Shown here one piece after another: positions 8,162 to 17,487 of a stretch of 64,000 bases of DNA (position 1 is the stretch's first letter; the number at the start of each line of letters is the position of its first letter). The translations under genes were made by a program, and so were the position numbers. Below the pieces are notes generated by a model. The model saw only the letters and a list, made by a program, of their open reading frames with translations. It did not search any database and was not told where the DNA came from. The stretch spans positions 1,860,001 to 1,924,000 of the forward strand of contig NZ_CP080421.1 of the NCBI RefSeq assembly GCF_019457515.1. Reading direction: 5' to 3'. The stretch comes from Shewanella mesophila (GTDB taxonomy: Bacteria > Pseudomonadota > Gammaproteobacteria > Enterobacterales > Shewanellaceae).

Positions 8162-8163
8162 GG

Positions 8164-8949
8164 TTAGGTTCTCCGGTGGGCGTTTAGCCAGTTGGCAACA
8201 GCAAACATACTGTTACTGTCTTTCACCGACGTCACTAATACGTGTGCTTGTGGGTTAAGGCGTTTGACTTGAGCTTTGGCCTCTTCAACATCGAAATCGA
8301 AATGAGGTAATAGATCCGCCTTGGTGATCAGCACTAAATCGGCTTTACGGAACATCACTGGATACTTTTCGATTTTGTCGTCACCTTCTGGCACAGACAC
8401 CAACACCACATTCATGTGAGTGCCCACATCATAGGAGGCGGGGCAGACTAAATTGCCGACGTTTTCCACAAAGCAGATATCCAGCGGTTTAAGATCCACA
8501 TGATGCAGCGCGCTATGCACCATAAAGGCATCAAGATGACATGCCGATCCGGTTTGAATTTGATAGGCTGTAATGCCCTTCGCGATCAGGCGGTCGGCAT
8601 CGCGTGATGTTTCTAAGTCGCCTTCTATCACCGCATAATTAAGGTCTGTGTACTCTTTAAGATGCTCAAGTAGGGTGGTTTTGCCGCTACCTGGGCTGCT
8701 CATTAGATTAAATGCCGTGATCTGATGGTCTTCAAAATGAGCTCGGTTATGCGCCGCTTCATGATCGTTCTTATCGAGGATCTTGTGAATAACCGACAAG
8801 GTTTTCTTATCATTGAGCTGAGGATTGCTATGAAGCTCATCATGGGAATGATTATGATGCTCATGATGATGAGAGTGGGAGTGGCTATGGGCATGATCGT
8901 GTTCATGATGATCATGTCGTGTAATGGAACAGCCGCAATCTTTACACAT
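8164..8949 (-). CDS. hypB: Hydrogenase nickel-insertion GTPase HypB, with His-rich Ni-binding tail
   Basis: 261 residues from the preferred start. HypB is the GTPase that drives nickel insertion with HypA. It begins MCKDCGCSI, a high-affinity CxxCGC metal site, followed by about 20 residues dominated by histidine (possible Ni store), then the G-domain with Walker A SSPGSGKTTLLEHL, a VGNLVCPASYDVG metal site and ITKADLLPHFD (base recognition). An ATG four codons upstream (8961) exists, but its GGAG serves as the ribosome site for the ATG at 8949, 6 bases away. The HypB family also starts at MCxxCGC. A possible internal promoter lies just upstream. Confidence 0.95.
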   Translation of the reverse strand: MCKDCGCSITRHDHHEHDHAHSHSHSHHHEHHNHSHDELHSNPQLNDKKTLSVIHKILDKNDHEAAHNRAHFEDHQITAFNLMSSPGSGKTTLLEHLKEYTDLNYAVIEGDLETSRDADRLIAKGITAYQIQTGSACHLDAFMVHSALHHVDLKPLDICFVENVGNLVCPASYDVGTHMNVVLVSVPEGDDKIEKYPVMFRKADLVLITKADLLPHFDFDVEEAKAQVKRLNPQAHVLVTSVKDSNSMFAVANWLNAHRRT

Positions 8950-8972
8950 AAAAAACTCCATTTAATCTAATG

Positions 8973-9000
8973 CTAATACACACAGTTTGCGCTTTGACAA
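8973..9000 (-). promoter_or_regulatory. Possible sigma-70 promoter before hypB
   Basis: Reading the minus strand, TTGTCA (9000-8995) and TATTAG (8978-8973) are 16 bases apart in the 112-base hypF-hypB gap, the only sizeable gap inside the operon. It could give extra hypBCDEA transcription. Based on the motif only. Confidence 0.3.
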
Positions 9001-9061
9001 GGATAACTTCATTGATACTGGTCACTTTTACGCAAAGTCATGAATGATTTATTGTTCAAAT

Positions 9062-11413
9062 TTACTGCTGATGATGAATGCCATACCACAGTTGGCCTAA
9101 CGCGATGCCACCATCATTTACTGGTACTTGCTTTGACGGCAATATTTGCTGTTGTTTAAGCAAATCATGACAGCGGCTCAGCAGATACCTATTTTGAAAA
9201 ACGCCACCAGATAACACCAGAGGTAGCGATGGATATTGAGCCGCTAAGTCAGCGACGGCGCGCGCTAAACAGTCCATAAAAGCTCGTGCGATGAATGCGT
9301 TTTTGTTATCAAGCGGTTTAGGTGCTAATAACAGCGCCACGATCTGTTGCCACAGCATATCCGTTTGCCAAACACCATCGACTAGAGGCAGGTCAAAATG
9401 GATATTGGCTGCAATCAATTGCTGCGCCGATATCTGGTTGGCACAGGCCTCAATTAACATTCCAGCTTGGCCTTCAAATTGGGTCTTTTGCATTAGGCCG
9501 AGTAAGCAGGCTAATGCATCGAATAGGCGGCCTATGGAGCTCGTTTGCTGGCTTGCGACCTTCTTGTGCCAAAGTTGATATAGGTTACTAATGACGGATG
9601 TCGGTAACGATTGAATCGGCGCAATATTAAGCGCGATGAGTTCATCAGGCGTATATTGCTCAAACAGCAGTGCGAGCATTATACGGCGGGGATCTTTAAT
9701 GGCTTGCTCGTTACCTATCAAGGCAAACGGTTTAAGATGGGCGATACGTCGATAGCCGTGGACATCGGCAAGCATGGCTTCGCCGCCCCAAAGTTGCTGC
9801 TCATCGCCAAGCCCTGTGCCATCGAAACTAAACCCTAATACCTTATCGGTATATTGATTTGCCGCCATAATGCTAAGAATATGGGCGAAATGATGCTGTA
9901 CTTGGCTGTTTTCGGTATTGTCATGAGTTTGGCAATACTGTTTAGCCCAGCGGCTGGATGCATACTCTGGATGTTTATCACTCACCAAATATTGTGGTGT
10001 GAAACGATACAGACGCTTAAATGTGGCGAGAGTGTTGATGAAATATTGCTCAGCTTCGAGACTAAATAGATCGCCAATATGGGGGCTGAGAACCAGATTA
10101 TGACCAAAGCCGAAGGCGATGCTGTTTTTCTGCTGGGCGCCTAGCGCGAGGGTATGAGCGCTCACCTGTTGTTGCCAATGCAGCGTTAGCGGCGCGTATC
10201 CCCGCGCTAAACGGATAACTTGTAATTGGCCATTAATCATCTGGACGACACTATCATCGCAGCCGTTGAGTATAGGCCGATTATGATCCAATACCGCATC
10301 AACCACGTCGCCTAAATGGGTATAGATCTCATCTGCCGCTGTGATGATTGGCTCTCCGCTGCGATTAGCACTGGTGGCAACGAGAGGGCGATTAAGCTCG
10401 CTAAGCAATAGATGGTGTAAAGGGGTGTAGGGCAGAAACAAACCTAATCTATCTATGCCTGGTGCGACACTTGAGCTTAAGGATGTATCCTGCTCATTAT
10501 TGCGTGCTAACAGGGTGATAGGGCGCTCGGCGCTACTTAACAATTGCCACTCAGCATCTGAGCCCTTGGCTAAGGTTTTTGCCATGGCGAGATCGCTACA
10601 CATCACCGCAAAAGGTTTGGCTGGGCGCTGTTTACGCTGGCGTAGCTTAGTGACCGCTACCTCATTGGTGGCATCACAGACTAGATGAAAGCCCCCGAGT
10701 CCTTTAATCGCAAGAATATCGCCTTGCTTCAATAAGCTAACGGTTTGCTCTAATGCAGTCTCTTTTGTCGCGAGAATGTCACCTGTTGCACTGGTTAAGC
10801 TGAGTGATGGGCCGCAGCGTGGACAACTAACAGGCTGTGCATGATAACGCCGGTCGAGCGGGTCATTGTAGGCCTTGGCGCATTGGTCACACATCTCGAA
10901 AGTGGCCATTGAGGTGTTTTTACGATCATAGGGCAGTGCATTAATTAAGGTGTAGCGGGGACCGCAGTTAGTGCAATTAGTAAAGGGGTAGTGATAGTGG
11001 CGGTTATTGGGATCGTTTATCTCATCTAAGCAATCTTGGCAGCTACTTTTATCTGCCGATACCGCGACTTGGGCATCATCATTAGCTTGGCTCTGTTTGA
11101 TTTCAAATTTGCTGCACTCATGCTGTGTGGCGATAACTTGCTCACTAAAGCTATCGATGCGCGCCAGTGGTGGCGGGGTTTGCTTAAGTGATCGTACGAA
11201 TTTATCTATGTTTAAACGGGTGCCCTGAAGTTCAATCGTTACCCCTTGGCTGTGATTAAAGGTAAAGCCGCAAAGCTGCAACGCTTTGGCGAGGCGGTAG
11301 ACAAAGGGGCGAAAGCCGACGCCCTGAACTATACCCGATACCGTTAATTCTACGCGCTCAATCTTGCTTAATGAGCGCGCGTCTATGTCATGAACTTGAC
11401 TGGGAATATCCAT
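9062..11413 (-). CDS. hypF: Hydrogenase maturation carbamoyltransferase HypF
   Basis: 783 residues, full length. HypF makes carbamoyl-adenylate from carbamoyl phosphate and transfers the carbamoyl group to the HypE C-terminal cysteine. Domains in order: acylphosphatase (GIVQGVGFRPFVYRLAKAL, ~residues 25-110), double zinc finger (CxxC pairs at QDCLDE, NCTNCGPRY, MCDQCA, SCPRCGP), YrdC-like (IKGLGGFHLVCDA, KQRPAKPFAVM, TSANRSGEP) and Kae1-like with metal ligands (VQHHFAHILSIM, FDGTGLG, LSGGVFQNRYL). All expected active-site motifs are present, unlike in its upstream paralogue. Starts 2 bases after that gene. Confidence 0.96.
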   Translation of the reverse strand: MDIPSQVHDIDARSLSKIERVELTVSGIVQGVGFRPFVYRLAKALQLCGFTFNHSQGVTIELQGTRLNIDKFVRSLKQTPPPLARIDSFSEQVIATQHECSKFEIKQSQANDDAQVAVSADKSSCQDCLDEINDPNNRHYHYPFTNCTNCGPRYTLINALPYDRKNTSMATFEMCDQCAKAYNDPLDRRYHAQPVSCPRCGPSLSLTSATGDILATKETALEQTVSLLKQGDILAIKGLGGFHLVCDATNEVAVTKLRQRKQRPAKPFAVMCSDLAMAKTLAKGSDAEWQLLSSAERPITLLARNNEQDTSLSSSVAPGIDRLGLFLPYTPLHHLLLSELNRPLVATSANRSGEPIITAADEIYTHLGDVVDAVLDHNRPILNGCDDSVVQMINGQLQVIRLARGYAPLTLHWQQQVSAHTLALGAQQKNSIAFGFGHNLVLSPHIGDLFSLEAEQYFINTLATFKRLYRFTPQYLVSDKHPEYASSRWAKQYCQTHDNTENSQVQHHFAHILSIMAANQYTDKVLGFSFDGTGLGDEQQLWGGEAMLADVHGYRRIAHLKPFALIGNEQAIKDPRRIMLALLFEQYTPDELIALNIAPIQSLPTSVISNLYQLWHKKVASQQTSSIGRLFDALACLLGLMQKTQFEGQAGMLIEACANQISAQQLIAANIHFDLPLVDGVWQTDMLWQQIVALLLAPKPLDNKNAFIARAFMDCLARAVADLAAQYPSLPLVLSGGVFQNRYLLSRCHDLLKQQQILPSKQVPVNDGGIALGQLWYGIHHQQ

Positions 11414-11415
11414 GA

Positions 11416-13182
11416 CTATTTTCTGCGTTTTTTCAGCATCAAGGCACCAATGGCATAATTGTTGCCATCGATTTCAAGTTGTTGATTACATTTTAAAGCA
11501 AAGTTTTTACCGACGCGCAGCGCGACTCTTTGGCTGAGCACTGGGTTACTCCATTCACTTCCGGCAAGGGCTACCGCTTTTATGCTGAGGTTCAGATCCA
11601 GATGTTCTATCCAGTTAGCGAGGTAATCGGCTAGTGAGTCATGCATTCCAAAAGCGAGTTTAGCGTTATCCCTGTCATCAGCAAGTCGGAAGCTCATTAA
11701 AGTACCCAGCGTTTTACACCAGTTTAGGCTGCGGTATGCATGGCCGCGAGTTAAGGGATAATCGATACGCGGTGAATTGGCACCGCGGTGCGTCATAGCC
11801 CTAGCAATAAGCGCATCGCTAAGATCTGCAACATGCATTGAGCGACTCTCCAAGCCCAAGATCACGGCGCCTATCGCCCACAATGAAGTGAGGTTGTCAC
11901 TTGGTGTATCCAGCTTTAAATCCAGCAGTCTTAGGTAGTCATCGGGGTAGCGCTGTTTAAATTTCTCTAATACCTGTTTTTGTGGGCTTTGCTCTAACTG
12001 ATGATAAATCTCATAACCGCTTTGCGGTAGCTCGGGAAGTGCAAAGAACAGCTCTGGCTCGCCTTTACCATCTAGGGATTGTATTTGCCCACCGTGATAC
12101 TGGCTGAAATAGAGTATGGCGCTGTGTTTGTTTAACCCATGTTCAAGATTAATACTGTTTAGGGCGCATAGACTATATTCAGCATTAGTCAGCTCTATTG
12201 GCGTTGATTGGGTGAAACCAGTTTCGTCAATGATCTGCTTAACCGTAAATAGCTCTTTTTTATTGCTGGCTAAATAGTGATTACCATGACTTTCGACTAT
12301 TGCTTCATCATGTAGCGCCTTGACGTTACTGGTAAGGCGAGTGGTTGATGGGCCGGTGTGGTCCACCTCTGCCCAAGCGCCATCAATAAAGGCTAGTGGC
12401 GTCGACTTCTGGTTATCGTGAATAAATAACCAATCTATGCCTTGTTGACGTAATCGTTCGGCAATCACAATGAGTAGTCGGTTGTAGGCAAAGCAGAGGT
12501 CGTATAAAGGGGCGTCGAGTTTGGGATGATCGCTAATGGGTCTGACAGTAATTAGGGGTTTTTCAATACTCGATAGGGCTAAAACTTGGCGCTCATTGAG
12601 GTGAAACTGAGCGTTGAGCGTGTTGGGGTTGCATACCAGCAATCTAGGCCGACAATGAATATGATTTGTTTTAACACCCTGATCTTTAAGGTTGAGCCGA
12701 ATAGGCGAGCTACCTGCGAGCGTGATCTCTCCGAGCGTCATGAGTTCGTTGCAAATAGCGTTAATGTCTTCTGTGGTTAATCCGCGGTAGTCTGGACTAA
12801 TCCGCTGCTCTCCATGACAACAGTCACAAGCCAGTGCCAGATCGCCAAATTGAGCCGATTGATTGTCACCAAATAACGGCGTGCACCGTTGACAAAACTC
12901 TTGTTCAACGCCAGCGTTTAGTAGCCGCTTTTTGTCGCCGATCGGTTTATCGACAAGTGCAATCCGAGAATCCGTTAGCCATACCGAAATTAAAAAGTCA
13001 TCTGCTATTGCGTCTGCAAGGGATTCCAAATCGGCTTGTTCGCCGTCAGCTTCGATAGCGTAACAACCCTGTTGATAGCTAATATTAATGTTTAGCGCAT
13101 TATAATTTAGGTATTGGTTACATAAGTGTGCGTAGAGCGGCACCTGCCGTGAGCAGGTAAATTCAAATTTGATTGTTTTCAT
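11416..13182 (-). CDS. Degenerate HypF-like paralogue in the hydrogenase operon
   Basis: 588 residues. It reads as a shortened, decayed HypF. An N-terminal ~80-residue acylphosphatase-like stretch lacks GxVQGVGFR. A single Cys cluster (FCQRC...CDCC) replaces the double zinc finger. A YrdC-like middle has LLVCNPNTLNAQFHLNERQ and LSSIEKPLITVRPI, which parallel HypF FAVMCSDLAMAK and LLSSAERPITLLAR. A Kae1-like C-terminus has VALAGSEWSNPVLSQRVALR in place of LVLSGGVFQNRYLLSRC. The HxxxH metal motif and TSANRSGEP loop are missing, so carbamoyl transfer is unlikely; a scaffold or chaperone role in large-subunit maturation is inference. It overlaps hyaD by 20 bases and abuts hypF (2 bases). The family is not named with certainty. 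Confidence 0.75.
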   Translation of the reverse strand: MKTIKFEFTCSRQVPLYAHLCNQYLNYNALNINISYQQGCYAIEADGEQADLESLADAIADDFLISVWLTDSRIALVDKPIGDKKRLLNAGVEQEFCQRCTPLFGDNQSAQFGDLALACDCCHGEQRISPDYRGLTTEDINAICNELMTLGEITLAGSSPIRLNLKDQGVKTNHIHCRPRLLVCNPNTLNAQFHLNERQVLALSSIEKPLITVRPISDHPKLDAPLYDLCFAYNRLLIVIAERLRQQGIDWLFIHDNQKSTPLAFIDGAWAEVDHTGPSTTRLTSNVKALHDEAIVESHGNHYLASNKKELFTVKQIIDETGFTQSTPIELTNAEYSLCALNSINLEHGLNKHSAILYFSQYHGGQIQSLDGKGEPELFFALPELPQSGYEIYHQLEQSPQKQVLEKFKQRYPDDYLRLLDLKLDTPSDNLTSLWAIGAVILGLESRSMHVADLSDALIARAMTHRGANSPRIDYPLTRGHAYRSLNWCKTLGTLMSFRLADDRDNAKLAFGMHDSLADYLANWIEHLDLNLSIKAVALAGSEWSNPVLSQRVALRVGKNFALKCNQQLEIDGNNYAIGALMLKKRRK

Positions 13183-13726
13183 TTGTTGTTACACCGCGCT
13201 TATAAGAGTCAGGAATGAGGTCTTCGATAGCTATGTTGTTGACGCGAGTGACCGTGAAATCGAGTGAGTTTAGGTGATTAATAATGGTTTTTTCCATTAA
13301 GGGAACTGCCGCAGCGACACTAGGCGTAAGCCCTAATACCATAGGTTCCAGTACGGTAGGGGTACATCCCAACACAAAGGTTTTAGGACGATCGCCAACC
13401 ATTTCCATCATGGTGAGGGTTTGCAGCATTTCAACTTCGTGGGCGCTGCCTTGCCAATCAATTTCGCTTGGTGCTTTGTCAAAATCAAAAAAGTACACTT
13501 CGCCAGGTCCAACACCATTGGCATTTACCGTATCGACAACGATGAGGTAATCGTATTTGCAAATAATGGGAATAAGACCCTGGGCGAGGGTGCCCCCATC
13601 CATCACATCGAGTTGATGCTGCGGATGGGAAAATTGATAGTTTTCTTGCAGGTAATTAACGAAATGTACGCCGATCCCTTCATCGGCGTACAGCACATTA
13701 CCAATACCGAGTAACAGTATTTTCAT
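13163..13726 (-). CDS. hyaD: Hydrogenase-specific maturation endopeptidase HyaD
   Basis: 187 residues, peptidase family M52. It removes the C-terminal peptide of the large subunit once Ni is inserted. Motifs: GIGNVLYADEGIGVHF (Ni-sensing Glu/Asp), DGGTLAQGLIP, VVDTVNANG and the HEVEMLQTLTMM segment with the His ligand. Ribosome site AGGACG lies just upstream of the ATG at 13726. It follows hyaC by 10 bases and overlaps the next gene by 20 bases, so translation is coupled. The target is presumably HyaB, whose C-terminus has the expected DPCxxCxxH cleavage site. Confidence 0.95.
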   Translation of the reverse strand: MKILLLGIGNVLYADEGIGVHFVNYLQENYQFSHPQHQLDVMDGGTLAQGLIPIICKYDYLIVVDTVNANGVGPGEVYFFDFDKAPSEIDWQGSAHEVEMLQTLTMMEMVGDRPKTFVLGCTPTVLEPMVLGLTPSVAAAVPLMEKTIINHLNSLDFTVTRVNNIAIEDLIPDSYKRGVTTNENNQI

Positions 13727-13736
13727 GTCGTCCTTT

Positions 13737-14408
13737 CTAATGTTTCTTTGGATGGTAGTCGTATCCAGAGACGATAGAGTCTACCGAATTGTGTTTAAAT
13801 CGAATGCCAGTCCAAACCGCCATATAGACGTGGATCACCACAAAGATAATAAACACCCAAGTAAAGTAGTGGTGCCAAATACGTACTGGTGCCAGTCCGC
13901 CCATGATACCAGTGACCCAAGCCGCGAAGCCTCCTAGCATGCCGCCTAGGCCTAGATGATAAACATTAGCATAGAGAGCTAAGCCTGTGACGCATATAAG
14001 AACGGCAAAAACGGAAACTGCCAAATAGGTCACAAATTGCAGTGGACCATAGACGCCTTTCTTGTCTAAATGTCCCATCCATAGGTATGACTTAAGTTGC
14101 ACTATCCAACTGTTTACGCTGGTTACATCTTTAAAGGAGCGCCGCTCGATATCGCTTTTACTAAAAAAGAACAAGTAAGCGCGAACAATCGTAATGGCAC
14201 ATAAAATAAAGCCGAAGATCAGGTGAGATAATCTCACCCAGCCTTGTACCAATATATCTGAGCTACTGGGCGCGACCAAAAATGGCCAAGCGATATAGAA
14301 GCCCGTTATGACCAGAACCAATATGGACAGCGCACGCAACCAGTGAAATATTCTGATCGCGGCGCTAAAGATAAAGGCTCTCTCATAGGGTACATTTTGC
14401 GTATCCAT
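13737..14408 (-). CDS. hyaC: Ni/Fe-hydrogenase b-type cytochrome subunit HyaC
   Basis: 223 residues. The membrane b-type cytochrome that passes electrons from H2 oxidation to the quinone pool. It shows four hydrophobic helices with haem-ligand histidines (IRIFHWLRAL, VRLSHLIFG, IWHHYFTWVF, VIHVYMAVW) in the HyaC/HupC pattern. A reading frame extends 15 codons upstream into hyaB, but the ATG at 14408 has AAGGAG at ideal distance directly after the hyaB stop and gives the usual N-terminus (MDTQNVPYERAF). The third gene of the operon. Confidence 0.95.
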   Translation of the reverse strand: MDTQNVPYERAFIFSAAIRIFHWLRALSILVLVITGFYIAWPFLVAPSSSDILVQGWVRLSHLIFGFILCAITIVRAYLFFFSKSDIERRSFKDVTSVNSWIVQLKSYLWMGHLDKKGVYGPLQFVTYLAVSVFAVLICVTGLALYANVYHLGLGGMLGGFAAWVTGIMGGLAPVRIWHHYFTWVFIIFVVIHVYMAVWTGIRFKHNSVDSIVSGYDYHPKKH

Positions 14409-14418
14409 GAGCTGCTCC

Positions 14419-16125
14419 TTAAACGTTTCCGTTTGGATCGATTCTAAATTCACCTAACTCTTGGCCCTTATAATCCATCACATGTACCGAACATGCCATG
14501 CAAGGGTCAAACGAGTGGATGATACGAATAATTTCCAATGGTCTGGTTGGATCTTCAAGCTTTAGCCCTAATAAAGAGGCTTCATAGGGACCGACTTTAC
14601 CTTCGTTATCGACAGGACCTGCGTTCCACGTTGTGGGCACCACGGCTTGATAGTTCTCAACTAAACCATTTTTTATACGGATCCAGTGACTGAGCATACC
14701 GCGAGGCGCTTCAATCATCGCATGACCGACATATTCACGATTAGGATCCATATTGGGATTCACATAGGTAGTCTCATCAACTTGAATATTCTTGATAAGC
14801 GCATCGAATGTTTTTAACCCTTCCTGAGCCACAATAACGGTTTGTAGCATACGTGCTGCGGTTCGACCTAAGGTGGTAAAGAGTGCTGCTACTGGTAGTC
14901 CTGTGACTTCGAGTAAGCCATTAACCGCATCGACAACCACCTTATTACCGCGTGCATAGCTGACTAATAGGCTTGCTAATGGGCCCACTTCTACTGGCTC
15001 ACCTTGATAACGCGGTGATTTCACCCAACTATATTTACCATCACCATCGAGAGTCGGCAGCTTGCCATAAACGGTATCGCGTTCGACAAACCCTGTGTAG
15101 TTAGGGATGGTTGTACCATCGTAAGGGTGTTGTGGTCCGTCTGCATCGTACCAAGCGTGGCTAACATCCTCTTTGATTAAATCAGGGTTAAGATCGCTAA
15201 CGCCAGCGAGATCGCCGTTCATGATCACGCCTTGGTCGAACATGTACTGACCATCGGCTAATACGAAGTCATTGGTCGCCATGAAGTTTTTAACGTTCAC
15301 TCCACCTAATACACTTGGCTCACCACCAAATGCTTCGGCGGCCATCACGATATCGGCTTTATAGGCACGATGAATGAAGTCGGTCACTGTGGCATGTTTT
15401 TGCTTCCATTCTTGCAGGCGGGCAGGGCTCAACATGTCACGTACTGAAGTTACACCACCAACCACAAGTGATTGTGGGTGAGGTTGCTTACCACCGAAAA
15501 TGGCGAGCATCTCAGCGGCAACTCGCTGCACTTCAAGTGCTTTTAAGTAATGCGATAGGGCAATGAGGTTCTGTTCTGGGGTGAATTTATAGGTGCCGTT
15601 GCCCCAATAGGCGTTAGCAAATGGCCCAAGCTTACCGGTCTCTACAAACCCTTTAACCCGCTCTTGTACTGCACGAAGTTCACCTTCGCCAGCAGCGATC
15701 GGTTTGTCGGTGTATTTTAGTGCGACTTGCGCCGCTGCAGCTGGATCGGCACTCAAGGCCGAAACCACATCAACCCAATCTAGACCATGAAGATGGTAGA
15801 AGTGCACAATATGATCATGCATATAGAGAGACGTTTGCATCAGCGAACGTAAGTACTTAGCGTTAAGTGGAATTTTCACACCTAATGCATTCTCTACAGC
15901 TTCAGTACCGCAGCGATAGTGAGAATAAGTACATACACCACAAATACGCTGAACTATGAGTCCAACATCCATTGGGGTGCGGCCTTTGAGGATGACCTCA
16001 ATACCACGCCAGAGTGTCGAAGAGGACCAAGCCTTCTGAACAACATTACTTTCATCAACTTCAACCTCGATGCGCAGATGGCCTTCGATGCGAGTGATGG
16101 GGTCGATAACTACACGTTTGCTCAT
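14419..16125 (-). CDS. hyaB: [NiFe] uptake hydrogenase large subunit HyaB
   Basis: 568 residues. It carries the NiFe active site that splits H2. The N-terminal RIEGHLRIEVEV and RICGVC (Cys62, Cys65) and the C-terminal DPCMACSVH (Cys542, Cys545, His548) supply the four Ni ligands; HyaD should cleave after His548 and release 20 residues. The ATG at 16125 (MSKRVVIDPITRIEG) is preferred over one 13 codons upstream that lies inside hyaA, because GAGGA lies about 9 bases before it and it fits the family. The 4-base gap to hyaA and shared cluster place it in group 1 membrane-bound respiratory hydrogenases. Confidence 0.97.
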   Translation of the reverse strand: MSKRVVIDPITRIEGHLRIEVEVDESNVVQKAWSSSTLWRGIEVILKGRTPMDVGLIVQRICGVCTYSHYRCGTEAVENALGVKIPLNAKYLRSLMQTSLYMHDHIVHFYHLHGLDWVDVVSALSADPAAAAQVALKYTDKPIAAGEGELRAVQERVKGFVETGKLGPFANAYWGNGTYKFTPEQNLIALSHYLKALEVQRVAAEMLAIFGGKQPHPQSLVVGGVTSVRDMLSPARLQEWKQKHATVTDFIHRAYKADIVMAAEAFGGEPSVLGGVNVKNFMATNDFVLADGQYMFDQGVIMNGDLAGVSDLNPDLIKEDVSHAWYDADGPQHPYDGTTIPNYTGFVERDTVYGKLPTLDGDGKYSWVKSPRYQGEPVEVGPLASLLVSYARGNKVVVDAVNGLLEVTGLPVAALFTTLGRTAARMLQTVIVAQEGLKTFDALIKNIQVDETTYVNPNMDPNREYVGHAMIEAPRGMLSHWIRIKNGLVENYQAVVPTTWNAGPVDNEGKVGPYEASLLGLKLEDPTRPLEIIRIIHSFDPCMACSVHVMDYKGQELGEFRIDPNGNV

Positions 16126-16129
16126 TGAA

Positions 16130-17266
16130 TTAGTCCTCTTTCGAATTGGCAAATACGCTGGCAACAGCGTGAGCGCCGATACCTACAGCTGTGGCACCCA
16201 AAATAACCGCGCCTACGGTGTCGGCGGTTGCATCTAGCCCATGAAGTAGCTGTCTGCCGAGGGGTTTTTCAAAGTCAGCCATGTCATCCCAGAAATTTGG
16301 CTCTGAGCAGCCCATACAACCGTGGCCCGCAAGAACAGGCCAACTGGTGTGGTGATTAAAGCGCTCAGTGGGGCAGTTGTTATAGGTATAAGGTCCTTTA
16401 CAACCGACCTTGTATAAACAGAAGCCTTCTTTTGCTCCTTGATCGCCAAATTCTTCAACAAATTCGCCCGCATCGAAGCGACCACGACGTTCACAGTTGT
16501 CATGTACGCGTGCGCCATAAGCCCATTTGGGACGGTTAAACATATCCAACGCTGGTAACTTGCCGAACATGATGAAGTACATCAGTGTACCGACGATATT
16601 TTTCTCACTTGGTGGGCAGCCACCTAAATTTACGACGGTTTTATTGATGACTTGATCGACGCCTTTAGCACCTGTAGGGTTCGGAGCGGCGGCTTGAACG
16701 CCACCAAAAGATGCACAAGTTCCTACGGATATAATGGCGGCAGCGCCTTCGGCTGCGTGTTTAATGATCTCTAACCCTGTATGGCCTTTACAGCCAACGG
16801 TGAGGAAAGCACCATTGTTCGCAGTTGGAATAGCGCCTTCTACCGCAAGTAGATAGTTACCTTTGTAGGTCTCTAACGCATGTTCCAAATTTTCTTCGGC
16901 TTGCCAACCCGCAGCAGCCATTAAGGTTTCATGGTATTCCAATGAAACATGATCGAAGATGAGTGAGTCTAAGTTGGGCGTATCGGCACGAACGAGAGAT
17001 TCAGAACAACCTGTACACTCGGCCATGTGTAACCAGATCAACGGAACTCTATCAGCAAGTTCAGCCGCTTCGGCTACCAGTGTGCTAAAAGGAAGAGGCA
17101 GAGCTAACATTGCGGTGACCGCTGCGCTCCATTTCATAAAGTCTCGTCTAGATATACCATGCTCTTCCATCTTATTTTGCAAAGACTGAGCATGACGAGG
17201 TGCTAAGCTGCGTAACATTTTTATACGCGCTTGGCCCTGTTCATATAAGGCGGCATGTGTGTCCAT
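16130..17266 (-). CDS. hyaA: [NiFe] uptake hydrogenase small subunit HyaA (Tat substrate)
   Basis: 378 residues. Fe-S subunit relaying electrons from the NiFe site to the cytochrome. A long Tat signal with SRRDFMK (residues 39-45) precedes VPLIWLHMAECTGCSES, where the proximal-cluster cysteines begin; more cluster ligands are in VGTCASFGG, NLGGCPPSE, NNCPTERFN and GHGCMGCSEPNF. A C-terminal hydrophobic helix (VGAVILGATAVGIGAHAV) anchors it to the periplasmic face of the inner membrane. First gene of the operon; a perfect FNR-type site is centred about 92 bases upstream of its ATG. Confidence 0.97.
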   Translation of the reverse strand: MDTHAALYEQGQARIKMLRSLAPRHAQSLQNKMEEHGISRRDFMKWSAAVTAMLALPLPFSTLVAEAAELADRVPLIWLHMAECTGCSESLVRADTPNLDSLIFDHVSLEYHETLMAAAGWQAEENLEHALETYKGNYLLAVEGAIPTANNGAFLTVGCKGHTGLEIIKHAAEGAAAIISVGTCASFGGVQAAAPNPTGAKGVDQVINKTVVNLGGCPPSEKNIVGTLMYFIMFGKLPALDMFNRPKWAYGARVHDNCERRGRFDAGEFVEEFGDQGAKEGFCLYKVGCKGPYTYNNCPTERFNHHTSWPVLAGHGCMGCSEPNFWDDMADFEKPLGRQLLHGLDATADTVGAVILGATAVGIGAHAVASVFANSKED

Positions 17267-17351
17267 GGTTAACCCTTTGTTGTCATTTTGAAGCGAAAAT
17301 GTAGTGGCACGTTTCGATTATTAAGTGTAGGCCTCAATTTGCGACCGATTA

Positions 17352-17365
17352 TTGATGTATATCAA
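17352..17365 (-). promoter_or_regulatory. FNR/EtrA-type operator for the hya operon
   Basis: TTGATGTATATCAA matches the FNR consensus TTGAT-N4-ATCAA at all ten defined bases. On the minus strand a TACACT hexamer at 17329-17324 would place a start near 17317, 41.5 bases from the site centre. That is the class II activator position. Anaerobic activation of the hydrogenase operon follows by inference; the start site itself is unmeasured. Confidence 0.75.
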
Positions 17366-17471
17366 CCTTTTGATAGCTTGTGAACGGCTGGAAGCTTTAC
17401 AATTAATTCATATGAACTAGATCATGTTTCACTGTTTTAGTTGGACAAAATGTCGCAACTGAATAGTTGTC

Positions 17472-17487
17472 TGTGATTGATGTCATA
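17472..17487 (+). promoter_or_regulatory. Putative CRP-type site
   Basis: TGTGATTGATGTCATA matches TGTGA-N6-TCACA at nine of ten positions (TCATA instead of TCACA). It lies 121 bases upstream of the CBS-protein gene and about 205 bases from hyaA. In Shewanella, CRP controls many anaerobic respiration genes, so either side could be its target. Motif evidence only. Confidence 0.4.

Noticed and set aside
8703..8970. Overlapping frames on both strands rich in Met, Ile and His around the hypB start
   Set aside because: They are produced by the repetitive CAT/CAC codons of the HypB histidine tail read in other frames; no ribosome sites or domains.
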